Below, in pieces: positions 8,045 to 16,286 of a stretch of DNA of 64,000 bases (positions within the stretch are counted from its first letter, which is position 1; each line of letters starts with the position of its first letter). The stretch is from Martelella alba (GTDB lineage Bacteria; Pseudomonadota; Alphaproteobacteria; Rhizobiales; Rhizobiaceae). The stretch lies in assembly GCF_006516955.1 (NCBI RefSeq), contig NZ_VHLG01000011.1, positions 62,001 to 126,000 of the forward strand. The letters are read 5' to 3'. A model generated the notes under the pieces. The model was not told where the DNA came from and did not search any database. It saw only the letters and a list, made by a program, of their open reading frames with translations. The position numbers and the translations under genes were made by a program.

Positions 8045-10288
8045 ATGCGTCACATCACCAAATTCAATGACGGCTGGTTTTTTACCGAAGGCTTCGACAG
8101 CGCATGGCCCGGCAGCCTTCAGCCCGGCGCACCGGTCCGGCTGCCGCATACGGCCGTAGAACTGCCATTCAACTATTTCGACGAGACCTGCTATCAGCGC
8201 GCCTTCACCTATCAGAAGGTTATTGCGTGGGATTCAGCCTTTGAAGGCCGGATCGTCTCGCTTGTCTTCGATGCGGCCATGGCCGACAGCGTGGTCTATC
8301 TCAACGGTGTGCAGATCGCCGCCCACCGCGATGGCTACACGCCTTTCGAGGTGGATCTGACCCCGCATCTCAACACCGGCGACAACCTGCTGACGGTGAA
8401 AATCGATGGTTCGGAAAATCCGGAAATCCCGCCCTTTGGCGATATGATCGACTATCTGACCTATGCCGGCATCTATCGTGATGTCTGGCTGAAGGTGACG
8501 GGCAAAGCCGTCATCCGCAACATCAAGATCGAGACGCCCGATGTGCTCGCCGCGCACAAGAGCCTCTCCGCCTTGGTCTTCCTGAACGGCATTGCCAATA
8601 TTGCCAAAGCCAGACTGCGCGCGCAGCTTTGCGACACCGACGGCACACTGCACGCGGTCGCCGACGTTACGGTGACGGGCGACCATGCGCTGATCGAGAT
8701 GAAGGATCTAGACGATATCCGCCTCTGGGATATTGATGATCCGGCCCTTTACAACCTCACGGTCACGCTTGACGCCGATGGCGAGACGGACGAGATCAGC
8801 CAGCGCTTCGGTTTCCGCAGCGTGGCTCTGACGACAGATGGCTTCAGCCTCAATGGCCGCACCATCAAGCTGCGCGGTCTCAACCGGCATCAGTGCTGGC
8901 CGCATCTTGGCTATGCCATGGGCCGGCGCGGGCAGGAAAAGGATGCCGAGATCCTGAAATATGAGCTTGCCTGCAATGTGGTGCGCACTTCGCATTATCC
9001 GCAGTCGCGCTATTTTCTCGATCGCTGCGACGAAATCGGCCTGCTGGTGTTTGAGGAAATCCCCGGCTGGCAGCATATCGGCGGCGAAGGTTGGAAACAG
9101 GAATCGATCGCCAATGTCCGCCGGATGATCGAGCGCGACTGGAACCATCCGGCAATTTTCATCTGGGGGGTAAGAATCAATGAATCCGGCGATGATCACG
9201 GCTTCTACACGGAAACGAACCGGCTGGCGCATGAACTGGACAGTACCCGGCCGACCGGCGGCGTGCGCTGCATCGAAAACAGCGAGATGCTCGAAGACGT
9301 CTATACGATGAATGACTTCATCCTCGGAGACGAGGAAATGCCGGGGCGCAATCAGGGTCGCGTCTTCACCCGCGATCAAAGGCAGGTGACGGGGCTGCGC
9401 CAGCCTGTGCCCTACATGATCACAGAATATTGCGGCCATATGTATCCGACCAAGCGTTTCGATCAGGAGCAGCGCCAGGCCGAGCATGTGACACGGCACC
9501 TGCAAATGCTCAATGCGGTTGCCGGCGATCCGGCCATCGCCGGTTCGACCGGCTGGTGCATGTTCGACTACAACACCCATATGGATTTCGGCTCCGGCGA
9601 CCGGATCTGCTATCACGGTGTTCTGGACATGTATCGCGAGCCGAAATTTGCCGCCTTCGCCTATGCCTCACAAGGACGGCCTGAGGACGCGGTGGTGCTG
9701 AAGCCGGTGACCTTCTGGGCGCGCGGCGAGCGCAATATTGGCGGCATCCTGCCGCTGATCATCCTCACCAATTGCGATTATGTCGAACTGACATTCGGCG
9801 ATGGCGCGCCGAAGCGGATTGAACCCGACCGAACCACCTATCCGCATCTGCCGCATCCGCCCGTCGTCGTTGACCTTCGCTCGGTCACACCGGCAGAATT
9901 CGGTGAATGGGGCCGGGTCTGGCGGGACGGCACGATCACCGGCTTTCTCAATGGCAAGCCAGCCAAAACTGTCAAAATGGCCGCCGATCCAGTTCCAGCG
10001 CGGCTGGAAATTGCCCCCGATGCTACAGAGATGAAGGCCGGAGAGAAAGATTGCGTCCGCGTGATCCTGCGCGCGCTTGATCAGTGCGGCAATATCCTCC
10101 CCTTCTTCGATGACCCTGTAGCGGTGTCGCTTGAGGGGCCCGGGCGTATCATCGGACCGGATCTCATCGCCTTCAAGGGTGGTACGGCCGGGCTCTATAT
10201 CGAAGCCGGCGACAGCCCTGGCACGCTTACGCTGACAACCCGCTGCCGTCCCTTCGGCGACCAGACCATCACTTTCACTTTGAACTGA
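8045..10288 (+). CDS. lacZ: GH2 beta-galactosidase (LacZ of a lacEFGZK operon)
   Basis: This is a cytoplasmic glycoside hydrolase of family 2 that would split imported lactose or galactosides. The 747-residue product is shorter than E. coli LacZ (1023). The jelly-roll sugar-binding domain is at about 1-155 (LPHTAVELPFNYFDETCYQR, ADSVVYLNGVQIAAHRDGYT), an Ig-like domain at 160-265 and the TIM barrel at 270-590. The probable acid/base is Glu380 in WGVRINESGDDHG and the nucleophile Glu461 in YMITEYCGHMYP. The classical W-S-x-G-N-E motif reads W-G-V-R-I-N-E. A further Ig-like C-terminal module follows (LEIAPDATEMKAGEKDCVRV). A GGAG site precedes the ATG. Beta-glucuronidase activity is an alternative, but gene order favours beta-galactosidase. 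Confidence 0.85.
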   Translation: MRHITKFNDGWFFTEGFDSAWPGSLQPGAPVRLPHTAVELPFNYFDETCYQRAFTYQKVIAWDSAFEGRIVSLVFDAAMADSVVYLNGVQIAAHRDGYTPFEVDLTPHLNTGDNLLTVKIDGSENPEIPPFGDMIDYLTYAGIYRDVWLKVTGKAVIRNIKIETPDVLAAHKSLSALVFLNGIANIAKARLRAQLCDTDGTLHAVADVTVTGDHALIEMKDLDDIRLWDIDDPALYNLTVTLDADGETDEISQRFGFRSVALTTDGFSLNGRTIKLRGLNRHQCWPHLGYAMGRRGQEKDAEILKYELACNVVRTSHYPQSRYFLDRCDEIGLLVFEEIPGWQHIGGEGWKQESIANVRRMIERDWNHPAIFIWGVRINESGDDHGFYTETNRLAHELDSTRPTGGVRCIENSEMLEDVYTMNDFILGDEEMPGRNQGRVFTRDQRQVTGLRQPVPYMITEYCGHMYPTKRFDQEQRQAEHVTRHLQMLNAVAGDPAIAGSTGWCMFDYNTHMDFGSGDRICYHGVLDMYREPKFAAFAYASQGRPEDAVVLKPVTFWARGERNIGGILPLIILTNCDYVELTFGDGAPKRIEPDRTTYPHLPHPPVVVDLRSVTPAEFGEWGRVWRDGTITGFLNGKPAKTVKMAADPVPARLEIAPDATEMKAGEKDCVRVILRALDQCGNILPFFDDPVAVSLEGPGRIIGPDLIAFKGGTAGLYIEAGDSPGTLTLTTRCRPFGDQTITFTLN

Positions 10289-10299
10289 GGCAGATTTTC

Positions 10300-11400
10300 A
10301 TGGCTGATGTTTCACTGAACGCAATCTACAAGAAATTCGGAAATCTCGAAGTGATCAAGGGCGTCGATCTCGATGTCCGCTCCGGCGAGTTTGTCGTCTT
10401 CGTCGGGCCGTCCGGCTGCGGAAAATCGACACTGTTGCGGATGATCGCGGGCCTTGAGGACATTACCGCTGGCAAACTTGCCATTGGCGGCAAGGACATG
10501 ACCGATGAAGACCCGGCCAAGCGCGGGATCGCCATGGTGTTCCAGACCTATGCGCTTTACCCGCATATGACAGTGCGGGAAAATATGGGCTTTGCGCTCC
10601 GCTTTGCCGGCATGGGTAAGCAGGAAATCGCGACTCGTGTTGCCGAGGCCGCGCGCATGCTGGAGCTCGACGCCCTGCTGGAACGCAAGCCGAAAGCGCT
10701 TTCCGGTGGCCAGCGACAGCGCGTCGCCATCGGCCGCGCCATTGTGCGCCACCCGGATGTTTTCCTGTTCGATGAACCGCTTTCCAACCTCGATGCGGAA
10801 CTGCGTGTCCATATGCGCGCCGAACTTTCCGCACTCCATGACCGGTTGAAGACCACAATGATCTATGTGACCCATGATCAGGTTGAAGCCATGACACTTG
10901 CCGACAGGATCGTCGTCCTGCGTCAGGGCAAGGTCGAGCAGATCGGCACGCCGTTGGAGCTTTACAACAGTCCGGCCAATCTTTTCGTCGCTGGTTTCAT
11001 CGGTTCGCCAGCGATGAATTTCCTGCCTGCAACACTTAGCTCCTTGCGGGACGGCCATGCAGTCCTCAATCTTCTGGGTGAGGAAGAACGCGAGATCAGC
11101 ACCGATGGTCTTGCCGTCAGCGCTGGCACCCCGCTGACCGTTGGCGTCCGTCCGCAGCAGATCCGGATTGCAGCCGACGACGAAGCCGGAATTGACGTCT
11201 CCATCACCCTGGTCGAAGCGCTGGGTGCCGAAACAGTCGTCTATGCCGCAACGAAAAGCGGAGAACAGTTGCTGGCCGTTCTTTCCGGCCAGCATGCGCT
11301 GAAATCCGGCAAGACCATCCGTCTGACCTTCGACACGGCCGATATTCACCTCTTCAACGAAAAGGGACTGAGATTGGCAGTCGGGGAGCAAGTTGCCTGA
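10300..11400 (+). CDS. lacK: Sugar ABC transporter ATP-binding protein (LacK/MsmK/UgpC type)
   Basis: This is the ATPase that powers the galactoside importer. The 366-residue product has Walker A GPSGCGKST (36-44), the signature LSGGQRQR (134-141), Walker B VFLFDEP (154-160) and an H-loop YVTHDQVEAMT. A C-terminal regulatory TOBE/OB region starts at about residue 240 (VAGFIGSPAMNFLPA), as in MalK-type subunits. It is the last gene of lacEFGZK, 11 bp after lacZ, and converges on the next minus-strand gene with only 8 bp between stops. The binding protein-permease-permease-LacZ-ATPase order is the A. radiobacter lac arrangement. Confidence 0.88.
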   Translation: MADVSLNAIYKKFGNLEVIKGVDLDVRSGEFVVFVGPSGCGKSTLLRMIAGLEDITAGKLAIGGKDMTDEDPAKRGIAMVFQTYALYPHMTVRENMGFALRFAGMGKQEIATRVAEAARMLELDALLERKPKALSGGQRQRVAIGRAIVRHPDVFLFDEPLSNLDAELRVHMRAELSALHDRLKTTMIYVTHDQVEAMTLADRIVVLRQGKVEQIGTPLELYNSPANLFVAGFIGSPAMNFLPATLSSLRDGHAVLNLLGEEEREISTDGLAVSAGTPLTVGVRPQQIRIAADDEAGIDVSITLVEALGAETVVYAATKSGEQLLAVLSGQHALKSGKTIRLTFDTADIHLFNEKGLRLAVGEQVA

Positions 11401-11408
11401 ACGGAGGA

Positions 11409-12260
11409 TCAGCAGGCGATATTCAGGACGACAGCGCCAAGAAGCGCTGCCTCCTGTGAAAAGGAACTGCCAGCGCTGCCAAGGATTTCATCCGTTCGCG
11501 ACAGACAGATGAAATCGACCAGCGCATCCTCGATCGCCACTGGTTGGTTCCGATCGCGCGATCTTTTGCGATAGATCAGCGTGTCAGGATATTGCGCACA
11601 GATCGCCTGTTCGGCGTCGTCATCATCAGTGGCGAGGAACAGACCGGTAAATCCTTCCGTCGCCATTTTCCGGTCGACTTCACTGAGGAACGTCTCCATC
11701 GGACTGTGCCGGATGGCATGAACATGGTCAGTGCGGCGCACGTGAACACCCAGCATCTTTGACGAATATCCAGCCGTTACGGCCTGCGTCAGACCGTCAA
11801 TCATTGCCGACGGCCTCAGCCATGCATAGGGCACCTCTGGCAGATAGGAGCGCTGCCCGCTGCGAAAGATAATCAGATCCGACGCCGGCATGCGCTCTGC
11901 CATGATCGCATGATCCAGGCCCATGGCCCTTTTTTCCTGCGTCAGTTCACCGAAATGCTCCGATGTCAGATAGTGACGACCGGGGAAGCTGATCTTGCGC
12001 AAGATCTTGTCATGCAATGGATAGTTGCCATGCGATTGTTCGATAATCCGCACCACGGCATCAGGGACATCGAATAATCGCTCGAAGGGACAGTGAAGGT
12101 CGCGATCCATCGGCCAGATCAGTTCAACCGGGCGCTCAAGTCTTGCCGCCAGATCAAGGGCGCAATCGAGGTGACGGAGACGATTGGCGAGCCCGGCCAG
12201 CGTGATGGCTTTCACGGGGCGGGCGGATCGGGCAGCGCTCAACAATCGTTCTCCAATCAA
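11409..12260 (-). CDS. Fucosyltransferase/NodZ-like glycosyltransferase-fold protein
   Basis: The 283-residue product shows motifs of the alpha-1,6-fucosyltransferase/protein O-fucosyltransferase superfamily (GT-B fold). An N-terminal G-L-x-N-R-L-R appears at about 23-29 (GLANRLRHLDCALDLA). The donor-binding H-V-R-R-T-D is at 173-178 (GVHVRRTDHV), followed by FLATDDDDAE and a late SAGSSFSQEAALLGA loop. NodZ of rhizobia uses the same H-x-R-R-x-D motif to bind GDP-fucose. The gene stands alone, convergent with lacK, with no polysaccharide or nod genes nearby, so acceptor and donor are unknown. Activity is inferred from motifs only. There is no membrane segment or signal peptide. Confidence 0.6.
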   Translation of the reverse strand: MIGERLLSAARSARPVKAITLAGLANRLRHLDCALDLAARLERPVELIWPMDRDLHCPFERLFDVPDAVVRIIEQSHGNYPLHDKILRKISFPGRHYLTSEHFGELTQEKRAMGLDHAIMAERMPASDLIIFRSGQRSYLPEVPYAWLRPSAMIDGLTQAVTAGYSSKMLGVHVRRTDHVHAIRHSPMETFLSEVDRKMATEGFTGLFLATDDDDAEQAICAQYPDTLIYRKRSRDRNQPVAIEDALVDFICLSRTDEILGSAGSSFSQEAALLGAVVLNIAC

Positions 12261-12630
12261 ATCAGACAGGTCGCTCTAACAAATCCAGCTGGCGATCACC
12301 AGAAAATATCCACCTGCCCCTTTATGCTGTCGTCCCTGCCTTGCTTGTCTTGCCTGAACCCGACAGAGCCCCCATGCGCCGGACAGGATCGCACAGACCA
12401 GAACAATTTAAAAACCCGACAGGCTCAGCTCGTAAAAACATCCCTGAGCCAGCTGAGTGCCCAGGCGACCATCGCTCTCATCTCGAAAAGGGCAGCGTAA
12501 ACAGGGTGCCAGGCCCGCCGCCATGAGCGCGCGGCGCGCACACGATGCCGCAGCTGCGTCATCCATCTGGCGCACCCATCTGTTCCATACCGGTCAGTCG
12601 GCTTCCACCATGCCGGTACCAAACTGAGCC
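12261..12630. other. 370-bp intergenic region, no gene recognised
   Basis: This lies between two minus-strand genes. The short frames here have no conserved sequence or ribosome-binding site. It should contain the promoter of the fucosyltransferase-like gene, but no clear element was identified. Confidence 0.5.
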
Positions 12631-13260
12631 TCAGAGATAGGTGTCGCCGATCGGTTCGAAAGGCCCGCCATTGCTGCTAAACTGTGGAATATGGGCAAGA
12701 CCTGCGACAAGCTTTGCATCCTCGCCAAGCGTTTCGAGCCAGTCCCGGGCCTCTGTCAGGATCACGCCGATGCCGACAACCTCGCCACCGGCCTTGCGCA
12801 CCAGATCAACAGAGCCCTTGATGGACGAGCCGGAGGCAACCACGTCATCGACCACAACGACGCGCCTGCCCTTGAGAAGCGGCAGCGAGCGCCGATCAAG
12901 CATCAGGCGCTGTTCACCCTTGGAGGTGATGGATGAGATTGACTGCACCAGAGCGTCACCAAGATGGATTTTCGGCGACTTCTGCAAAATGACATAGTCG
13001 TCAAGGCCGAGTGCGCGTGTGACTTCTATTGCCACGGGAATGCCGAGCGTCGCCGCGCCGACAACGATATCCGGCTTCATCGGTGCCAGCTTTTCAGCCA
13101 GCTTGCGGCCGGCATGTTCACCGAATTTCACCCCAAGATCGATCACCATCATCAGCGAAATGGCAAAATCCGGCTTGATCGCAACGATCGGCAGTTCCAC
13201 CTCCATTCCCGCGACATCCACCGTGAAGCGCTGATCGGTAACGTAGGGCATCTCGGTCAT
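12631..13260 (-). CDS. Phosphoribosyltransferase, adenine phosphoribosyltransferase-like
   Basis: This is a type I PRTase of 209 residues. The PRPP-binding loop is RRVVVVDDVVASGSS at about 132-146 and the preceding core strand is KPDIVVGAATLGIPVAIEV. Such enzymes join a purine or pyrimidine base to PRPP in salvage, or act as sensors. The start chosen is MTEMPYVTDQ, with AAGGAAAC about 8 nt upstream; the longer frame (21 more codons) begins in weak sequence. It is longer than typical Apt (about 180) and closer to a group of alphaproteobacterial PRTases of unproven specificity. It stands alone, so the substrate base cannot be deduced. Confidence 0.8.
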   Translation of the reverse strand: MTEMPYVTDQRFTVDVAGMEVELPIVAIKPDFAISLMMVIDLGVKFGEHAGRKLAEKLAPMKPDIVVGAATLGIPVAIEVTRALGLDDYVILQKSPKIHLGDALVQSISSITSKGEQRLMLDRRSLPLLKGRRVVVVDDVVASGSSIKGSVDLVRKAGGEVVGIGVILTEARDWLETLGEDAKLVAGLAHIPQFSSNGGPFEPIGDTYL

Positions 13261-13659
13261 GATCTGTTTCCTTTTCAGATTTGAGCGGTTCTCGACATAG
13301 AAGCCAAGCTGGCGCAAGGTCATGCGCTTGTCCCGGTCGAGAAGCCGTACATGATAAACGGCAGCGCTGTTGAATGAGCCATGTGCACCGCCTGTACCAG
13401 AAGCGGAGCGCGTCGCGCCAGCGCAAATCTGAGCCGTGACATAAAGCCAACATCATCGATTTCCATGCTGTTCATGCAATGTCTTACCTGCCCGCCTTGA
13501 TCAGCACTAGCCGAATGCGGATGGCCGGATGAGTGTTGACGGGTATCGCAACGACGATGCCCCCGAAACTGGCCGGCAGGCAGGACCACCCTCGGCGAAA
13601 GGCGAGTATCCTCCAGTAATCGCAAATCAACAGCAGGAGGCGACGAAAGCGCCGATACT
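13261..13659. other. 399-bp intergenic region with one possible small minus-strand reading frame
   Basis: A minus-strand frame starting near 13475 (MNSMEIDDVGFMSRLRFALA) ends at 13320, where its stop overlaps an upstream ATG of the PRTase frame (ATGA). No family is recognised and it may be chance. Otherwise no gene, RNA or repeat was seen. Confidence 0.3.
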
Positions 13660-14361
13660 TTATGCTCGGTGCAGATGCGCAAATGCTGCTGCCAGCGACT
13701 GCGTCTTTCGCCTGTCATCGCCGAGATCAAGACTGTCCATCACTGCCTGCAGGTGATGACGCATGGCCCGTGCAGCAGCGTCCTCATCGCCTGCGGCAAT
13801 TCTGTCGATCAGCACGCCATGCCCATCCAGCGAGCAGCCCGCATAGGCGGGCCGCTGATAGAGCGAGACAACCAGGCTGTCGCGGGTCACCAGCTCGCTG
13901 ACAAGATCGACCATCACTTCATTGCCGGTGAGCCGGGCCAACTCACGATGAAATTCCCCGGTCAACCGATGCGCCCTGCCATTGTCGCCGTGCCCTCTTG
14001 CCCGTTTTTCCTCGGCGACAATCTCACGCAGTATCTTCAACTGCCGAGGCTGAACCTTGCGGGTAACAGCACGGATAACGCCTTCCTCAACGATCTGGCG
14101 GGCAGCGTTGACCGCGCGCGCTTCTTCAATCGACGGACGTGCGACAAAGGCGCCCCGCATCGGCTCGATGACCACGATTTTCTGATCGGTCAGGCGATAG
14201 AGAATCGGCCTGATCCGGGTTTTGCTGACACCAAAGACCCGGCCCAGGTCATCCTGCCCGAGCTTTGCACCGGGCGCCAGACGCCCCTCAACGATGGCGT
14301 CGAATATCTCACGATAGATCTCGTCATCAGTCATCGGTCTGCTCTCTGACGCCATCCTCAT
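13660..14361 (-). CDS. GntR-family (FadR/FCD subfamily) transcriptional regulator
   Basis: This is a metabolite-responsive regulator. The winged helix-turn-helix at about residues 10-75 includes YREIFDAIVEGRLAPGAKLG and FGVSKTRIRPILYRLTDQKI. The C-terminal all-helical FCD domain (about 85-230) shows RQIVEEGVIRAVTRK, the FHRELARLTGN metal/ligand motif and DGHGVLIDRIAAGDEDAA. The start is uncertain: ATGs at 14361, 14355 and 14334 are all possible and none has a strong ribosome-binding site; 14361 is used here. Two identical ATCGTATACGAT palindromes, one upstream of this gene and one upstream of the divergent serine hydrolase, are of the form FCD regulators bind, so it probably regulates both. 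The effector is unknown. Confidence 0.85.
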   Translation of the reverse strand: MRMASESRPMTDDEIYREIFDAIVEGRLAPGAKLGQDDLGRVFGVSKTRIRPILYRLTDQKIVVIEPMRGAFVARPSIEEARAVNAARQIVEEGVIRAVTRKVQPRQLKILREIVAEEKRARGHGDNGRAHRLTGEFHRELARLTGNEVMVDLVSELVTRDSLVVSLYQRPAYAGCSLDGHGVLIDRIAAGDEDAAARAMRHHLQAVMDSLDLGDDRRKTQSLAAAFAHLHRA

Positions 14362-14508
14362 CTTCAAACTCGCACGCCACCACGATCGGGCCTCATGCAT
14401 TCATCCTTGCAACACATCAAGTCAGGTTGACAAGATCACAATTACAACCCGTCTTTCTCCGGCCACCGCATCAGGGTTGCCACCGGCAGCCTTCAGATCT
14501 CGGCCATT

Positions 14509-14520
14509 ATCGTATACGAT
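14509..14520. promoter_or_regulatory. GntR/FCD-type palindrome copy 1, ATCGTATACGAT
   Basis: This is a perfect 12-bp palindrome about 150 bp upstream of the GntR gene start. The GTATAC core is common in operators of FadR/FCD-subfamily GntR proteins. An identical copy lies at 14917-14928. Autoregulation is inferred. Confidence 0.65.
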
Positions 14521-14916
14521 GTTTTCGCTATCATAGCCAATTCAATTAAGAATACAGTGCAGTGCGGTCCAGCGATCACCGCCTGCCCCGACGGCGAACC
14601 GCGCAAAACTGCATTGTATTCCGAGTTTTAGCAGCACTCCCGATGATGAGGCTTCTTCGGCGGATGCGGTCGCTTGCAGGTTCTCGCATGTGCAAAAGCT
14701 CGTCTTGGGATTCGACAGGATACGACCGTGGCAAAAATCGTTGACATTGCTGTAGTCGCATCCCCGCGCATCGCGGAAATTTGCTCAGCAAATCAAAAAC
14801 GGCATTTGTATAATGCGTTAGCCCTCCCTATGGCCGCAGACTTCTCAAATTGAAAACCTGCAACAGCCGGCGTGCCGCCAACAGAAAAGCCCAAGTCAGC
14901 AATTCATTAGACAATA

Positions 14917-14928
14917 ATCGTATACGAT
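14917..14928. promoter_or_regulatory. GntR/FCD-type palindrome copy 2, ATCGTATACGAT
   Basis: Identical to the site at 14509-14520, placed about 145 bp upstream of the serine hydrolase start. It suggests the GntR protein also controls that gene. Confidence 0.65.
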
Positions 14929-14951
14929 TTTAGTTGTGATATGGCAATTTT

Positions 14952-14970
14952 CATGCAGTATAGCTGCATG
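14952..14970. promoter_or_regulatory. Inverted repeat CATGCAG-TATAG-CTGCATG upstream of the serine hydrolase
   Basis: Two perfect 7-bp arms flank a 5-nt spacer that contains TATAG, so it could be an operator over a -10 element or a 5'-leader hairpin. The sequence differs from the GntR sites, so a second regulator is possible. The function is inferred only from symmetry and position. Confidence 0.4.
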
Positions 14971-15071
14971 TAGAGAGCCTGCCTGCCCCTGAAGGGAGCG
15001 ACCGGTGCGATCGACCGGACAATCCGTGGTGGCGCGAGGGCCGAACGCCAGGACAGAGGATTGGAACTCTT

Positions 15072-16175
15072 ATGAAACATGCCCTTGCAGCCATCGCCCT
15101 TCTCGCGGCATCACCTGCCGCCGCCAGTGACCCCTTGCTCAATGACACTGTCGAATTCACAGGGCAGATCTTTCAACTCGACACGGCAGTGCCAGGCCTC
15201 GTGATCGCCGCCGTTCGCGGTGATGAAAGTGTCGTTTACGGCTTTGGCGAAGTGACAAAGGGCAGCGGTATCGAACCGGACGGCGATACGATCATAGGCG
15301 TCGGATCGGTGACGAAAACCTTTACCGGACTGACACTTTCCTCGCTCGCTGCCGATGGCACGGTTGCATTGACGGACCCTGTCGGTCCGCATGCCGGCGT
15401 GGTCGACGCCCTGCCGCAGAAGGACGGACACGAAATCCGCCTGGTCGATCTTGCCACCCATTCGAGCGGCCTGCCCCGTGAACTCGCCCCCGTTGACGGC
15501 GCCGAGAAATACAGCGACGCCTCCTTCAGGGCCAACCTCACCGACCATCCGCTGCTTTTTACGCCGGGCACCGGCGTCCTCTACTCAAATGTGGGGTTTG
15601 ACGTGCTTGCCATGGCACTCTCCGACATCACCGCAGAGCCCTATCCGCAGCTGCTCAAATCCCGGGTCACCGATCCGATCGGCCTGACAGCCACCAGCTA
15701 TATCAGACCGGCGGGCGAAAACGCCATGACTGGCTATGACTGGAATGGCAATGAAATGGATCCCGGCGACCCCATCGCCAATCGCGGCGGTGCCTCAGGC
15801 CTCTACACCACAGCCAATGACATGGTTGAATATCTGAAATGGAACCTGGACCGCCTTGGCACAAAGGATGCAAACATGCGCGCAATCAGCCATGCCGCCT
15901 GGCTGATGCGTGACGGGCTTTCGCCGGTCTATGGCCTTGATGAATCCGGTCACATGGACGCCATGGGGCTTGGATGGGTGATCATGATGCCTGAGGGAGA
16001 TCACCCGCTGATCATTCAAAAGGCGGGCGGCACGAACGGCGTGTTCAGCTATCTTGCTTTCGCCCCCTCGCGCGGCGTCGGCGTTTTCATTGCCATCAAC
16101 CAGTTCAACTTTTCCGCCGGCATGGAGATGGCCCATGTTGTCAATGATCTGATCGCGACGCTTGCGCCGCGCTGA
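15072..16175 (+). CDS. Exported serine hydrolase, class C beta-lactamase/DD-peptidase family
   Basis: This is a 367-residue exported enzyme of the beta-lactamase/transpeptidase-like fold. The signal peptide is ALAAIALLAASPAAA with cleavage near residue 19. The nucleophile motif S-x-x-K is Ser79-V-T-K82 (GVGSVTKTFTGL), the Y-x-N motif is Tyr171-S-N173 and the third motif is represented by KAGGTNG near residue 319. These enzymes act on beta-lactams, D-amino peptides or esters, and the sequence alone does not tell which. AmpH-like peptidoglycan hydrolase or esterase activity is more likely than true AmpC resistance. It is divergent from the GntR regulator and probably under its control. Confidence 0.82.
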   Translation: MKHALAAIALLAASPAAASDPLLNDTVEFTGQIFQLDTAVPGLVIAAVRGDESVVYGFGEVTKGSGIEPDGDTIIGVGSVTKTFTGLTLSSLAADGTVALTDPVGPHAGVVDALPQKDGHEIRLVDLATHSSGLPRELAPVDGAEKYSDASFRANLTDHPLLFTPGTGVLYSNVGFDVLAMALSDITAEPYPQLLKSRVTDPIGLTATSYIRPAGENAMTGYDWNGNEMDPGDPIANRGGASGLYTTANDMVEYLKWNLDRLGTKDANMRAISHAAWLMRDGLSPVYGLDESGHMDAMGLGWVIMMPEGDHPLIIQKAGGTNGVFSYLAFAPSRGVGVFIAINQFNFSAGMEMAHVVNDLIATLAPR

Positions 16176-16286
16176 GGCAAGCCCGACAATTCAACCCGCG
16201 CGCGCCGCAAAGCGCTGTTCATTGCAACAAGCCCTGCCGGGCGGCGCAGAAGCGAGATCCGTTCCTGTCTGGCTTAATGCCCGTCG

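Larger units (their letters stand above)
14362..15071. other. 710-bp divergent intergenic region (GntR / serine hydrolase)
   Basis: This holds no recognisable gene. It contains two identical 12-bp palindromes (14509-14520 and 14917-14928) and a third, different inverted repeat (14952-14970), listed separately. It is AT-richer than its surroundings near 14890-14970, consistent with a promoter for the serine hydrolase. Confidence 0.6.

Noticed and set aside
15072-16175. The serine hydrolase as a true AmpC beta-lactamase
   Set aside because: The S-x-x-K and Y-x-N motifs are shared with esterases and DD-peptidases, the third motif is KAG and not KTG, and no ampR gene is adjacent.
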